Below, in pieces: positions 1-10,601 of a stretch of 22,201 nucleotides of DNA (position 1 is its first letter; the number at the start of each line of letters is the position of its first letter). Under the pieces are notes generated by a model. The model saw only the letters and a list, made by a program, of their open reading frames with translations. It made no database searches and was not told the DNA's origin. Source of the stretch: Porogramme epimiltina (lineage: Eukaryota > Basidiomycota > Agaricomycetes > Polyporales > Polyporaceae). The stretch covers positions 1 through 22,201 of the forward strand of contig FTLJ01000790.1 in assembly GCA_900155495.1 (NCBI GenBank), written 5' to 3'. A program made the position numbers and the translations under genes.

Positions 1-1091
1 ACTCGCAATATACTGCCCACCCACCCACCCGCCTCCCACATCCTCACCCGTGGCGGGACCCGGGCATTCCAAGCGGAACGGCGTCTGCACGGCATTTTCG
101 TCCTCCTTGGTACCCATCGAATCCGAGCTGTCGGAAGACGCCGAGGTCGACTGGCGGCGATGCGCCGCGAAGTATGCCGGCTCAAACAACGCTCGCCGTG
201 GGGACGTACGCGTCCTAGCGCGACGTAAAGTCCGCGCAGCGCACGTCCAGCGATTGCACTGTGGGCACCACCCGCGCGAACTGCGCCAGCACGCGCTTGC
301 GCTCGCCCTCAGCGCAGGCATTCTCCCCAGAAGTGACGTCGAGAACAAGGTATCCGAGACGCTCCACCACTGCTCCCGGAGCCACCAGGGCACCGCGCCC
401 CGCATCGCACCCCCGCGCGCCCCTCGCGCGTGCCCAAAGAGGCGCGCGATGTCCTCGAGCATGACCCCGCTGTGGGATGAGAGCGGGGGCGGCGTAAAGA
501 AAACAAGGGGGTACGCGAGCTGCGGGCCGTGCGGCGGAGCGCGAGTTGCAGCGCGTGCTACGCCGACTCCGCGGAGAGCAGCGCGCACGCGCGCTTGGCG
601 TGAACAGCAGCCCAAGCGTGTGCGGGAAGGGCCGCGCGGGGCGCGCGCGCCCCTCCCTGGGCTCGCGCGCGGGCAGAGATACAGGCGCGCGAGGGAGAAG
701 TACTTAGTCCTGTGCGGGATGCGAAGCCGGGTCTGCGCCTCCCATGGGTGAGTCACCGCCGACATCCCTGACTTCTACTTCCCAGGCGTGTTCGAGATGG
801 GCCCGACGGTTTCCGCGCGGCGACGATGATCTCGTCCAGGAGCTGCCCCGGGAACGCCTCGAGGTAGCTTTTGGGAAGCGGTAGGGGGCGGGCGCGCAGA
901 TGTTCGCCCTGCCGCCTCTCTTTCCGGAGAGCCCCGAGGTTGTCTGCATAATCGGTGGATGCGGGTGGGTATTGAGCTCGCTGAGCGCGGGCAAGGAAAG
1001 CTGAGAGAAGGTGGCGTCGGAGGAGGCGATGAGCTTCGCGAGCCGAGTACGGCTCGGTGCTGAGCGGCAAAGTCCTGGGTGGCATATCCAT
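1..1091 (-). pseudogene. Unrecognised, probably broken gene running off the left edge (minus strand)
   Basis: The minus strand is open without a stop from an ATG at 765 down to base 1 (255 codons, no end seen). Its start reads MSAVTHPWEAQTRLRIPHR and a later part reads FEPAYFAAHRRQSTSASS followed by an S/D-rich stretch. Other minus frames also look protein-like: about 370-220 (ERLGYLVLDVTSGEN, then VLAQFARVVPTVQSLDV) and 753-1091 (LPKSYLEAFPGQLLDEIIVA). The good segments sit in different frames and the joining stretches are arginine-rich, as expected of GC-rich non-coding DNA. FPGQLLDEIIVA is faintly like the start of an F-box, but that is speculation. I do not recognise the family. It could be a multi-exon gene whose introns I cannot place, or a decayed copy. 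The plus-strand frame at 50-751 looks like its shadow. Confidence 0.3.
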
Positions 1092-2601
1092 CCGTTTTTG
1101 AGCGCCACAGATCCCAGATGTGCTCTAGATCGAGAAAGCCGCACAGCTACGGCGTAGTTCTTCGACACAGTCGTCGGCGGCCTACGGGATGAGATGCTAG
1201 TACCCGCCGAGGACGGTGGCCATATGCATCGAGGCACACAGAATCCCCGCATCCACCGCAGCACCAAAGTATCTAGGGAGAAAGCATGTCATGCTCACGT
1301 CAGGTCAAAGAACACCCAGCGGCCCACCATCGCCATCGGTGTGGACCCATACACCGCCGGAAAGAAGAGCACACAGAGAGCCCGCATCGGACACGTACTC
1401 GGTTTGCTGTCAACTGCGCTCCCAGGGTCTAGTCCCGTGCCCCCCAGCGCCCCCTGCCAGCCAGACGCCACGTCTCCGCATGACATAGGCGCAATTCCTT
1501 TGTGCCATCCAACACTTATAATGCGCAAGCTTCTATCCCAGTAAGTACTCAGCAGACATAGAAATTTGTCAGCCTTAAGAGGGTAGAGGCTACTGACACT
1601 AAATATTAAATCCTTGAACGCTAGTGAACGGAAGCTAGCGCTAGGTCCGAGAGAGGATCTTATTTCGCAATGACAAGGGCAGTCATGCGCATACGAATCT
1701 AAGGTAGACGTTAGTGCACTAAGGGAGTAGAGCGAAGATGACTCAAACATCTAGGCAGTTTCGCCGGCCCAGGGAGTCGGACCAGTAGTCATGTGACCTT
1801 TGCTCCTTTGGGGGAAGTCATCAGATAAGATAAGATAGGATCAGCGCTGCCCCGACCGTCAGCCGCCCGAGTCAGGTCTTGCTCTAGGCCTCCCAACACC
1901 GCGCTTGAGGATATAGAGATTGTACGAAGTCATAGAAGCTGGAGGGGGCGGGGACGCAGGCCAATAGAGACGACTTCGACTGGCCGGTGTAAGGTTGGCA
2001 GTGGGCACGCGCTGGAGCGATGAACCATACATGCCATGGCATTTATGGAACATCGTTCCGATGAGGCCAGTGGGCCCGCGGGCGTGGCGCAGGGATCGGG
2101 AGATTGATCAGCTCGCCTTGGCTGAAGAACGCCGGCCGTCGTGGTCTGGTCTCCCGGGCCTGGCCCACATCTCGTATATCTTTTTGATCCTCGGGGTGCG
2201 TTTTATCCCTGCTTCCGATAGACTTATAAAACTAGGGGACGCACGGCCCCATAGCCAGAGCGGGGCGTCCTGTTCATCCGCCCGTCATAAAGTTCATAAA
2301 CACTCCGTGTAACGCATATATGTTGAAAACCTCCATTGCGGAGAAAGAGGCCCCAGGTCGTCAGCGCCTTTACTGCTATACTTCGCATATAGGCGCGTAG
2401 GGACGGGACCCGTGATGTCTACGCGCCGTGCGTGTTATCCACGTGGGCGTTCCTATCCGTCATCTCTTACTAGGTAGGCATTGCTCTTGTCGTCCTCAAA
2501 CCCTCATCGCTGGAATCCTTCATATCTATATTGCACGTCCCATCTACTTGCTTTTCCACTCTATGCTTCCACTAGTACCCACCCAACACCCACGAGGCAC
2601 T
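1092..2601. other. Region with no gene I can support
   Basis: Several short open frames occur on both strands, the longest on the minus strand at 1295-1750 (151 codons). None has a recognisable domain or a supported splice pattern. The last few hundred bases before 2602 are AT-richer and probably hold the promoter of the F-box gene that follows, but I see no clear TATA box. Confidence 0.4.
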
Positions 2602-4310
2602 ATGTTCTCAAAACCTACGACCCTCAAGACATACAATGGTTCTGTGAACAATGAAGCGCATTGCCACTCAGGACATGATCGGTGAGATTTTTAGCCCCTC
2701 ACATATTACAAATCATAGTAATGTGGGCCATATTCAGACTCTACCCATGCGATCCGTACTTACAAGAACTTTCCTCCTCGCCCTTGCTTTTTCTGGGACC
2801 AATATTTCCAAGAGAGCTCTGCGACCTCGTTATTGACGATCTTGGCGTTGAAACGTTGCGTTACTGGAGGGAAAATACTGCGGTCAAAGCCCTTCTAAGC
2901 TGCTCACTAGTGTGTAGAGAGTGGCGGCCACGAGCACAGTTTTGGCTCTTTCAGACGATCACCGTAGTCAGTTCATCGTCCTTTCAAGGCTTCCTGAATA
3001 CACACAAGCACGGGAACGCCATCCTGAGGCGTTTACACAGCATCCGTGTAATATGCGGCCCCATGGACCTCGACATCCGCCGGGGACGCAATCCCTTTTC
3101 AATATTTGCGATGCCACTCGCCAAACAGCTCCTATCCTCTTTTTCATCATTACACATTTGCGCTGGATTCAGACACGACCATTGTATTCCTATCCGCCCC
3201 CATCTATTACGCCTATGTAAACCTTTTGCATCTGTGTCTACGCTGTTCCTCGATGAACCTATGTTCTCAAATTTCGCGGACCTGACGTATCTATTGTCTT
3301 GCTTCGTGGCACTGGAGTATCTCCGTTTTCACAAGGTCATCATCCTGAAAGACGACACCGCAATCAGACCTGGTTTCGTAAGAAACAATTCCCAATCACT
3401 GTCTCCAGGGTTTCTACCAAGCCTATCTATCCTTGACGTGCGTAGATACAGTGATGTTATAAAGGCCAAACAGAGTTGAAACACGGAATAGGTCGGCGAG
3501 GATATCCGGACAATGATCGTCAGCGGGATAATGGCCTCCTTCCCTCCCAACCAGCTCACGAGATTTTCGCTGCTGCTGGAAGCAGATTGCGAGTTGGTGA
3601 TAGGTGAATAATCTGCCGCTTTTGTCTCCGAAATCAATATTCAGGTATAGCAAAGATCACTTCATAGCACAGCAGTTGGCGGCTATTTTGGATCGTTCCA
3701 CAAACCTCCGCACACTTGAACTACTTGGAATATCTAGAATTGATGCACGAATGGAGCTGCACACTATTCTCAATGCGTGGAACCCATCGACCAAGACTCG
3801 AAATCTCCACATAGAGTTTGTTTACTCTCTACAGGAACGTCCTAGACGGTTTCTCAATATGGTGCGCAACATAGGTGCCATTGTAGAGGTGTGTTGTTTA
3901 GGTACGTTTCGACTTTCTGTATTCCGTGTTTCTATGGAACATTCTGTCTAGGGAAATCGAAGACTTTCCTAACTGTAAACGTAAAATCTATTCCAATTTG
4001 TGAGAGGAACGATGAAGAGAAGTTGCTATCAAGACTTCACAAATACTTTCCAAAGTCATCCAGGGGATGCAGATTGCATATTGATCTCGGTAAGCCTTGC
4101 ATCATATTCTATGTGCTAGGATACAACGTTGTCAACGTTACAAACACGAACCCGCTTCGCTCACTAGAATACGACTCGCACGGAGAAAATGAAGGAGATC
4201 CAGATGGAGAAGACTCAGATAGAGAAGACTGGGATGGAGAAGACTCAGACGATGAAGACTCTATCACAGTATCTTTGCATCATTCGACGTTGAATATGGT
4301 GGTTCCTTGA
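2602..4310 (+). CDS. F-box domain protein with acidic C-terminal tail (copy A)
   Basis: Six exons are proposed: 2602-2681, 2738-3437, 3492-3603, 3668-3901, 3952-4089 and 4168-4310. Total 1407 nt, 468 aa. The introns are 50-78 nt and all phases close. The F-box spans about residues 49-98: PRELCDLVIDDLG, then LLSCSLVCREWRPRAQFWLF, as in basidiomycete F-box proteins. The middle (about 100-420) alternates leucines like a degenerate LRR or solenoid region. Residues 427-453 are acidic, with two 10-residue units DGEDSDREDW and DGEDSDDEDS. F-box proteins bind Skp1 and choose substrates for SCF ubiquitin ligases; the substrate here is unknown. The start ATG at 2602 relies on the first intron (2682-2737). 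The last intron (4090-4167, 78 nt) keeps the frame, so it could also be retained. Copy B at 17211 has the same architecture, which strongly supports the middle introns. Confidence 0.82.
4203..4262 (+). repeat. Two 30-nt tandem units coding an acidic tail
   Basis: Units 4203-4232 and 4233-4262 encode DGEDSDREDW and DGEDSDDEDS. They lie in the last exon of F-box copy A. The sequence is rich in sites of casein-kinase-2 type (S followed by acidic residues); phosphorylation is an inference. Confidence 0.75.
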
Positions 4311-5522
4311 AGGGGGAATTCAAAGAAGAGGGGACATGATGAGCGGCAGGCTACTTTCACGCCACGGTTGGGTAACAACTATTCCGACATCATTCTCTTA
4401 TAACCCCTCCACTGACAACATTTGCTGTAGCGCTTGTTCATACGGTGAAACGAGTCGGATAACGTTGGCATTTATAGTTTTCATCTGCCTGGATGGACTC
4501 ATGCAAGCGACTGGAGGTGGAGCTACAGGTTCCCCACATAACTTTGGATAGTCGTGTAGTTCCTTATCTCATTGTTCCTTGGTATCGGCCTATTGTTCCC
4601 ATTTCTGGTTCCGTTGCGCTCCTAAAGTGTTCTGCTGTTGATGTATGCTTTGATCTTTGTGGACATACTGAGTACTATTCATAATATCCCAGTGCTTCGT
4701 CGCAGCTCGCACACATGCCCATGCGCCTCGTTTATCACCTCTTAAGGCCCACCCTCTGTCTACAACTAGTGAACTCGGATCCTGTGGTCAAGGTCTCTCA
4801 GGCATCAGCAGCTGGCACGCCAACGACCGAGGCCTCCATCTCCCATAACCTCTCCCCTCCGGATTCAGCTCGAGGGGCCCGGCACGAGCTCCGGAGGGGA
4901 ATATCATTTTATTTACGTGTGACCACCGTGTTCGAGACGTACCATGCCGCGGCTCGTCGACGACGCGCTTGGCTCTTCCTGTCGACACAGCAGAGGGCTA
5001 CAGCCTGAAGATCGTCATATAACGCCGACGGTGTCGCTGCGCATGCATCACACAATGTGGTAAGCGCTACACACGGAATAGCAGGTGAACAAATGACTCA
5101 CAACGATCAACGCCGCTAGCTCGATGCTAGGCCATCGACAACCACAAGAGAGAGAATATTTATCTTTGGGGCGCGGGGCACATTGCACGGGGGCGACGAA
5201 GTCGCCTGAGTAGTGTCCTGTGGGTGGGGGATGGTGAGTCGTATTTCATAGCTCAGAGAACGCGAGGCGTACCGAACTTACAGGACGCGTCCGGATTTGA
5301 GATGTCGTCCTTCCCCAAGGCTCGCTCGACGTTTGGCGCTAAAGCGAACGTGTTGCCAGCTGGGGTGTTGATTACAGGGCTAGTGCAGTATTGGTGGAGA
5401 TGCGGGAGCCTCGTGTACGAGAGCGCTAGTGAGTGGAGAGGACGTGTCGGGGCTCGTGAATACAGGCAATGTGCAGTCCAGGAAGAGGTTTTTCACAAGT
5501 ACGCAGGAGACAAACTGCTGAG
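4311..5522. other. Region with no gene I can support
   Basis: This is the sequence downstream of F-box copy A. It holds short open frames only, for example 5224-5535 on the plus strand, which resembles no family I know. No upstream exons of the F-box module at 5523 could be found here, although they would be expected in this stretch. Confidence 0.4.
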
Positions 5523-5684
5523 ATACGAAGGTTAGACGTCGTTGCTCCACTGTATCTCTCAAAATTGCATTTTCACTCATTCACCAGCTGCAGAGAGAAA
5601 AGGAGGGAGAGCAGCAACTGCTATCAGAGTTATGCGAGCGCTTCCCAGAGGCTACAAAGGATAAACGAGTATCTTTCGAATTCA
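5523..5684 (+). pseudogene. Partial third copy of the F-box family's C-terminal exon (copy C)
   Basis: The open segment lies between an AG acceptor (5521-5522) and a GTAGGT donor (5685). It reads VSLKIAFSLIHQLQREKEG, then EQQLLSELCERFPEATKDK, then RVSFEF. The same block occurs in copy A (EEKLLSRLHKYFP, ending in LHIDLG at a GTAAGC donor) and copy B (EPRLLSELAQCFP, ending in LVFDIRE). Both splice phases equal those of the matching exon in copy A (2-nt lead, exit phase 1). No F-box or preceding leucine-rich exons are visible upstream, so this is either a truncated relic or a much diverged gene. Membership of the family rests on the LLS-x-L-x(3)-FP block and the matching exon limits. Confidence 0.5.
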
Positions 5685-5729
5685 GTAGGTCCCCCGTCGT
5701 GCCGGGAGCTGGATCTAGTGTCTATTTGT

Positions 5730-6289
5730 CAGCCCAACTCTACCAGGGAATCAACCAGGACATTAGACAGGGGCGATGTCACCAAGAGTGGCAAGATGAT
5801 ACCGTACCACGTTTTCACGAGGTCGTGGTCACCGTTTTTTTTGTTTCAAGAAGGTGTATTGTAGGTCGTGGTCACCCGTGGAGGCCAAATATCAAGGAAG
5901 GCAGCATACAAATGCATCTGGCATACGTCCCATCACTGCGAAGCATGGAAACAACGACAATTACGTATCGCGAGTCTCGATACTATAGACCATGACAGGC
6001 ACTAGACTTGGACATGTTAGGAGTGCTAGAGCGAGTCGATTTACATGGCTATATGGATCCCGCACATCAGGAGCAGCGTGATAGTGATTTACTCGAGTAC
6101 GTTAGGATGAAGCTCCAAAAGATATGGAGAAATATTGCCAGAAGTTATACGATTCTCCTCCAATTGTATCCGAGTCGGCGTATTCTCGAAGAGCACAAAC
6201 GGAGATACTACAGTATACTCAAGAGCTTCCACGCAGCGGAATCGCCTAAACAGACTTTATGTAACAAAAAGTTGTCACTAAAATTGTGA
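5730..6289 (+). pseudogene. Open frame continuing copy C, interrupted by one stop
   Basis: After a possible intron 5685-5729 (GTAGGT...TTTGTCAG) the same frame stays open to 6289 except for one TGA at 5993-5995. The first part contains QLYQGINQDIRQGRCHQEW. The second, from ATG 6008, is basic and helical-looking (LLEYVRMKLQKIWRNIARSY). There is no acidic tail as in copies A and B, and I recognise no domain. It may be the diverged C-terminus of copy C, or an unrelated small gene of 93 codons at 6008-6289. No intron with correct phase that removes the stop was found. Confidence 0.3.
5820..5876 (+). repeat. 14-bp direct repeat
   Basis: AGGTCGTGGTCACC occurs at 5820-5833 and again at 5863-5876, separated by a 29-nt spacer containing a run of eight T. 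It lies inside the open frame after copy C. Such a short repeat may be a duplication footprint or chance. Confidence 0.5.
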
Positions 6290-7100
6290 GAGAATGTATC
6301 CAAGAAAACGGTGAGCTCACACTGACCTAGGATCAAGCGGAGCATCATTTTAGATGAATAGAGTAAACATTGCAGTTCAACGTTCAGTTTCAAAAGACCT
6401 AAGCAAGCGCCTGCACTATAAATGATGACGTCAGTGATTCAGGCACCAGCGTCTGCCGAGGCTCTCATGTTTTCTGATTCCTCCTACGTACACGCTCGTC
6501 GCTCGTCGTCTTTACGTCGCGCGAACTTTTCAGCCCTCAAAATAAAGATATAAGTGCTCTGATCTCTTTCATCTACTTGCGTCGACATTTCCTCCCAGCG
6601 GCGCGCCACTATACGCCCCTCCGAATAGTCGTCTTGGACATCGTCACTCTCATGAACGCCCGGCAGTCTAGGGTTCCCAAAATGTTCCTTGACCGCACGC
6701 TGCGACTGCAACCCCCCCCTCCACATTCCCTTCATCCCACTTCGCTTCCCACTCCACCTTTGTCAACTAGTAGGGAAGACCACGAATCTATGGCTCGATA
6801 GTAGATATGGTGTGAGAAGTTGTGGGTGGGCAGCATGTGAATGGGTGGTTTGCAGGTACGTCTCTGTCATCATGATGACTTAATCCCGCATATAACCGTC
6901 TACATAGATCTTGTCGTGCACCTATACTGTATAATGATGTGCATACGGTACGTCTTATAGTTAATGAATCACACTCGCCCATATCTTTTCAATCCTCCCT
7001 CATCCACCTTATTATTATTATGCCCGATCGGCATCCATGCGCATCATCCATGGCATATAATATATGCCATGCTAGCAATCGTCTCCTCTAACTTCTCTCA
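6290..7100. other. Intergenic, AT-richer, no gene seen
   Basis: Only short overlapping frames occur on both strands. There is a pyrimidine-rich stretch at 6710-6770 and an AT-rich TATAATATATG stretch near 7057, about 45 bp before the ATG at 7101; this could be the promoter of the next broken reading frame. Confidence 0.35.
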
Positions 7101-8060
7101 ATGCCTTCTGGAACCAACACCATTGACCCACTCCCGCAAGACCTGACATTGCTTTACGCGGCCCGTCCTACTTCGGGGTCAAAGAGGAATTCGAACTCAC
7201 GCGGATCATCCCACATAATCGATATTCATTCCCAGTCGTCCTCAACGCGACCATGGAACCGGTGCACCCCCCATCTATGAGTAGTCCTTCGCATGTTGCA
7301 CATGGTTGACCGCGAGATCCCAGGTGCACCTTGTGAATAACAAGATACCGACACCCGGGACCTCGGGCGAAGAAGGTGCAGAGAGAGGCGAGAAGGTGGA
7401 TTTCGCCGATATTTAGCGAATCCGACTCACGTTTGAACTTCATCTGGCATCGACCCCATCCTCGAGTTGTGCGTGAACGGGAGGTGGCTCGGAATGCAGA
7501 AGTATGAGCGCGTGGACGCTAGCGCAGTAAATGCGCTGGTGTCACTGAAAAGGTACGTCCTGCGAGGCTTGCGCGCGTATGAATCCAAGTTTGTGAGAGC
7601 CAAGTTGCGGGCGCTTCCATGCGGGGCCCCGCCCTCCGTTGCCGCTCATTCGTGCTTGGCGCTTACAATCGTTTCCCCACCGACCACGACTGCGCTCTTC
7701 TGAAAATGCCTGACCTGAGTCTCAGCGTCGGAAGTGTTTGCCCTGCTTCCCGCCCGCCGGGAACGTTTTGGTCCCACGATGGAGGGACACATTGAGTACC
7801 GAAAACAGACGTTGTTGAATGTTGGAAGAACGTGAGTGGATGATATATCGTCCGACGCCGGGACTATCGTGGCATCTGACCGCCCTCGGCTCCGCACGGT
7901 CCAGAACGCGCTGACGTCCTCAGGCCTCATCTTCCAGCACCCAAGCCCTCAGCGCTCAGCGCACGCATCAAGGATCTTCACCGCCCTTCTTGAAAGCGCC
8001 CACGGCTTCCCCGCCCGCTTCATCCTTTACGCCCTGACCGCGCGGCGTGCGCCCACAATC
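7101..8060 (+). pseudogene. Unrecognised broken gene with several plus-strand coding-like pieces
   Basis: From ATG 7101 the frame reads MPSGTNTIDPLPQDLTLLYA and then, after a one-base frame change near 7162, FGVKEEFELTRIIPHNRYSF and PVVLNATMEP. Another piece at about 7440-7552 reads SGIDPILELCVNGRWLGMQK and ends in a GTACGT donor at 7553. A later piece at about 7880-8060 reads NALTSSGLIFQHPSP and ARFILYALTAR. Each piece looks like protein, but no single splice model joins them without stops, and the piece order beyond the first two is uncertain. I do not recognise the family. A minus-strand frame across 7168-7443 looks less likely because its composition is irregular. Confidence 0.3.
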
Positions 8061-8593
8061 GCGCTTGGATACAGGCCTCACCGCACGCCTGGGCACGACA
8101 TGCCCTTCTCTGCGCCCACGTGGAGGGCCACAATCAGCCCTGGGCCGAGGCTGGAGACGATGAGCTTCCGCAGTGGAAACTCGGTGCGCCGCGTCGCAGG
8201 CCTCGCGCCTGCCCTTGGGCCTGCTCGCACGTCCAAGGCCGCCGAGCCCCGCCGCGTCGCAGGGCCTCGTAGCGTCGACCGCTTTCGTCGTCTGCGCCTG
8301 GGTCCACGCCTTATCCAGCGTGGTGCCCTACGGGCCCCGCGAGAGTGCCTCCGTATGTTCCCCGCGCACTGTGGCACTGGCGCGGTCTCGTCCCGCTCCC
8401 GGGGGCCAGGTCTGCGACCGGACTGGAGTCACGGGGGCGCGTTATGCCCCATCTTATGGTGCGCGCCTGACTACGCCCTTTCGCGACGTTCTAGAAGTGC
8501 GTGTTTAAAGCTTCCCGCGAGCTACCCCTTGCTGGTGCTGACGTGAATGCGCATGGTGTATCAGCCGTCGTGACCGGATGTCTGTGCGGCCCT
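8061..8593. other. GC-rich region before the methyltransferase gene
   Basis: The plus frame open to 8546 becomes Arg/Pro/Ala-rich from about 8060 on, and overlapping frames on both strands look the same. This is typical of GC-rich non-coding DNA, so no gene is called. Confidence 0.35.
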
Positions 8594-8636
8594 ATTGGTG
8601 GCGATATCAGAGGGCGCACGGCGTGGGGACATATAA
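8594..8636 (+). promoter_or_regulatory. Candidate core promoter of the methyltransferase gene
   Basis: An inverted CCAAT box (ATTGG, 8594-8598) lies 32 bp before an ATATAA element (8631-8636), itself 62 bp ahead of the ATG at 8699. Spacing suits a eukaryotic TATA promoter. The call rests on motif and spacing only. Confidence 0.35.
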
Positions 8637-8698
8637 CCGACCTGCGCCGGTGACATATCTCATACAACCACCACACGCACGCCCTGCTCTGCCGGACG

Positions 8699-10601
8699 AT
8701 GACCATCGCACACTTACGCGCGCTCCAGGCGACCATCGCGTCCGCGATAGACGAGATCGAGGGCGTGTACGCGGCACACGGCACCGATTTCCCCGGCCTC
8801 GATGCGCCATACTACCCCAACGCCGGCGCGGACCAGGATAAGGCCGAGGCCCTGCGTATCGACCCGACTGTGTTCGCTGCCGCGAACCGCGTCGTCGCCG
8901 CGTGCGGCCAGATCACCGCGACTGTGCACAAACCATGGTTCACGCTCATCGACACAGTTGACGCGGTGAGTACTAGGGCTCCCCCCCCCCCGCGTGCTTT
9001 GGAGTCCGGGCGCTGATTGGATCGGGGGTGATGTATGCGGCAGTCCGTGCTCGTCGCGTACCTCGGATTCATCGAGGCCACTCATGTCGTCGATATCCTC
9101 CGCGAGGCGGGCCCCACTGGGCTCGATGCCACCGCTATCGCGCACACAATCGACGAGACCCGCCGCGGCCCTACTGGCGATGCGAACATCGCCACCCTCG
9201 ATCCCGCGAAGGTCGGTGCGTGTCACTACCCCTGCTCCTTTCTGCTTCGGCGCGCGCGGTTAGCTGACGCACGCGCGATGCAGCGCACATCTTGCGGGCG
9301 CTCGCGACGAACCATTGGTTAAGAGAAGTGAGGCCCGGGGTGTTTGCGAACAACCGCGTGTCGTCCCAATTAGACTCGGGAAAGACCGTAGAGCAACTCA
9401 AGAACTCGTTAGTGCGCCCTATATATCCGCGCGACACTGGCTAACGGGGTGTGTTTGCGCAGGCCAGAGACGAAGTACGATGGTACGGACGGCACAGCTG
9501 CCTACGCGGGGCGCGCGTACGTTCCCTTATCGTTTCCTAGAGCCTCGTGCTCACGTACAACACAGCGCGGAGGAGCTCATGAAGTTTGAGACCGCGCTCG
9601 TCCCCTGGCTCCTGGAGACGGGCGGGAACCCGAAGGACGGCCAGCCTGCGACCCCGTTCAACAAGGCATACGACACGGCCTTGCCGTACTACCCCTGGCT
9701 CGAGCAGCCAGGCAACGAGAGCCGCCTCGCGCGCTTTGGGCATGCGATGAACGGCACGCGCCAGTGGGAGGTCGAGGAGAACGTCCTCAGTGGTGGGTCT
9801 ACTCTTTGCGCGCTAGTAATGAGGGACTAACATAGAGGAAACAGGCTTCCCATGGGCGGACTTGCCAAAGAACTCAGTCGTGGTAGACGTGGGCGGTGGC
9901 ATTGGGAGCATGTCCGTCATGCTCGCGCAGGCGTTCCCCCATCTCCGCTTCGTCGTCCAGGACCGCGCAGGCGTCGTTGCCATCGCCCCCAAGGTGCGCC
10001 CTCTTTTCACCCTCGGCCTCTTCGCTGAGGTGTTCACCGTGCTACGGTCTGAATAGGCATGGGGCACGAAACACTCCAAGATATTCGCGGAGGGCCGCGT
10101 CTCCTTCCAGGCGCAGGACTTCTTCGCGCCCTACGCGCCGCTCGTCGCTTCCTGCACAGAGCCCGCGGTCTTCCTAGTGCGCGCGGTCGCGCACAACTGG
10201 CCCGACGCGTTCGCCATACAGTATGTCCATTCCCTCGCGCCTCCTGCTTCGTGCTGGCCTGACATATCGTTCCCCGTAGGATTCTGAAGAACATCCGCGC
10301 CGCCGCGGGGCCTTCTTCGAAGCTCCTCCTCGTGGACAACCTCCTCCCATACGCGTGCCCGGCAGAGCCCGAGGGCGAGGGCGCGGCACTCGCGCCGGAG
10401 GGCTCGCAACTCCTCCCGAACCTCGGCCGCGCGAGCTCGCACGCATATCTGCTCGACGGCATAGTGATGAGCATGCTGAACGCGCAGGAGCGCACGCACG
10501 CGGAGATGGAGGCGCTCGCGCGCGCCGCGGGGTGGAGGGTCGCTGGCGTCAGGAGGGCGGTGGGTAGCTTGTGGGCGTACGTCACCGCAGAGGCCATCTG
10601 A
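8699..10601 (+). CDS. SAM-dependent O-methyltransferase, family 2 (COMT-like)
   Basis: Eight exons: 8699-8965, 9044-9215, 9284-9407, 9463-9516, 9566-9792, 9845-9993, 10057-10220 and 10280-10601. Total 1479 nt, 492 aa, a normal fungal length. All seven introns are 49-78 nt with matching phases. The N-terminal half is the winged-helix dimerisation region (KVAHILRALATNHW, then VFANNRVSSQLD). The SAM-binding glycine motif VVVDVGGGIGS is at 293-303, and the VVQDR segment that binds the adenosine part is at 318-322. HNWPD at 377-381 carries the catalytic base (His377) typical of this family. Such enzymes methylate hydroxyls of phenolic or polyketide substrates in the cytosol; the actual substrate cannot be told. 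The gene appears intact, with no internal stop. The neighbouring esterase is convergent, not co-transcribed. Confidence 0.93.

Noticed and set aside
50..751. 233-codon plus-strand open frame
   Set aside because: Arg/Ala-rich composition typical of GC-rich non-coding DNA, and it overlaps a longer unstopped minus-strand frame.
5224..5535. 103-codon plus-strand frame as the missing N-terminal part of F-box copy C
   Set aside because: No F-box or leucine-rich block similar to copies A and B, and its frame does not join the copy C exon with a normal intron.
7187..7200. B-box-like GAATTCGAACTC
   Set aside because: No pairing T-stem and no A-box at tRNA distance on either strand; it lies inside a protein-like reading frame.
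7836..8546. 236-codon plus-strand open frame as one gene
   Set aside because: Only its first third looks coding; the rest is Arg/Pro/Ala-rich and matched by equally open frames on the other strand.
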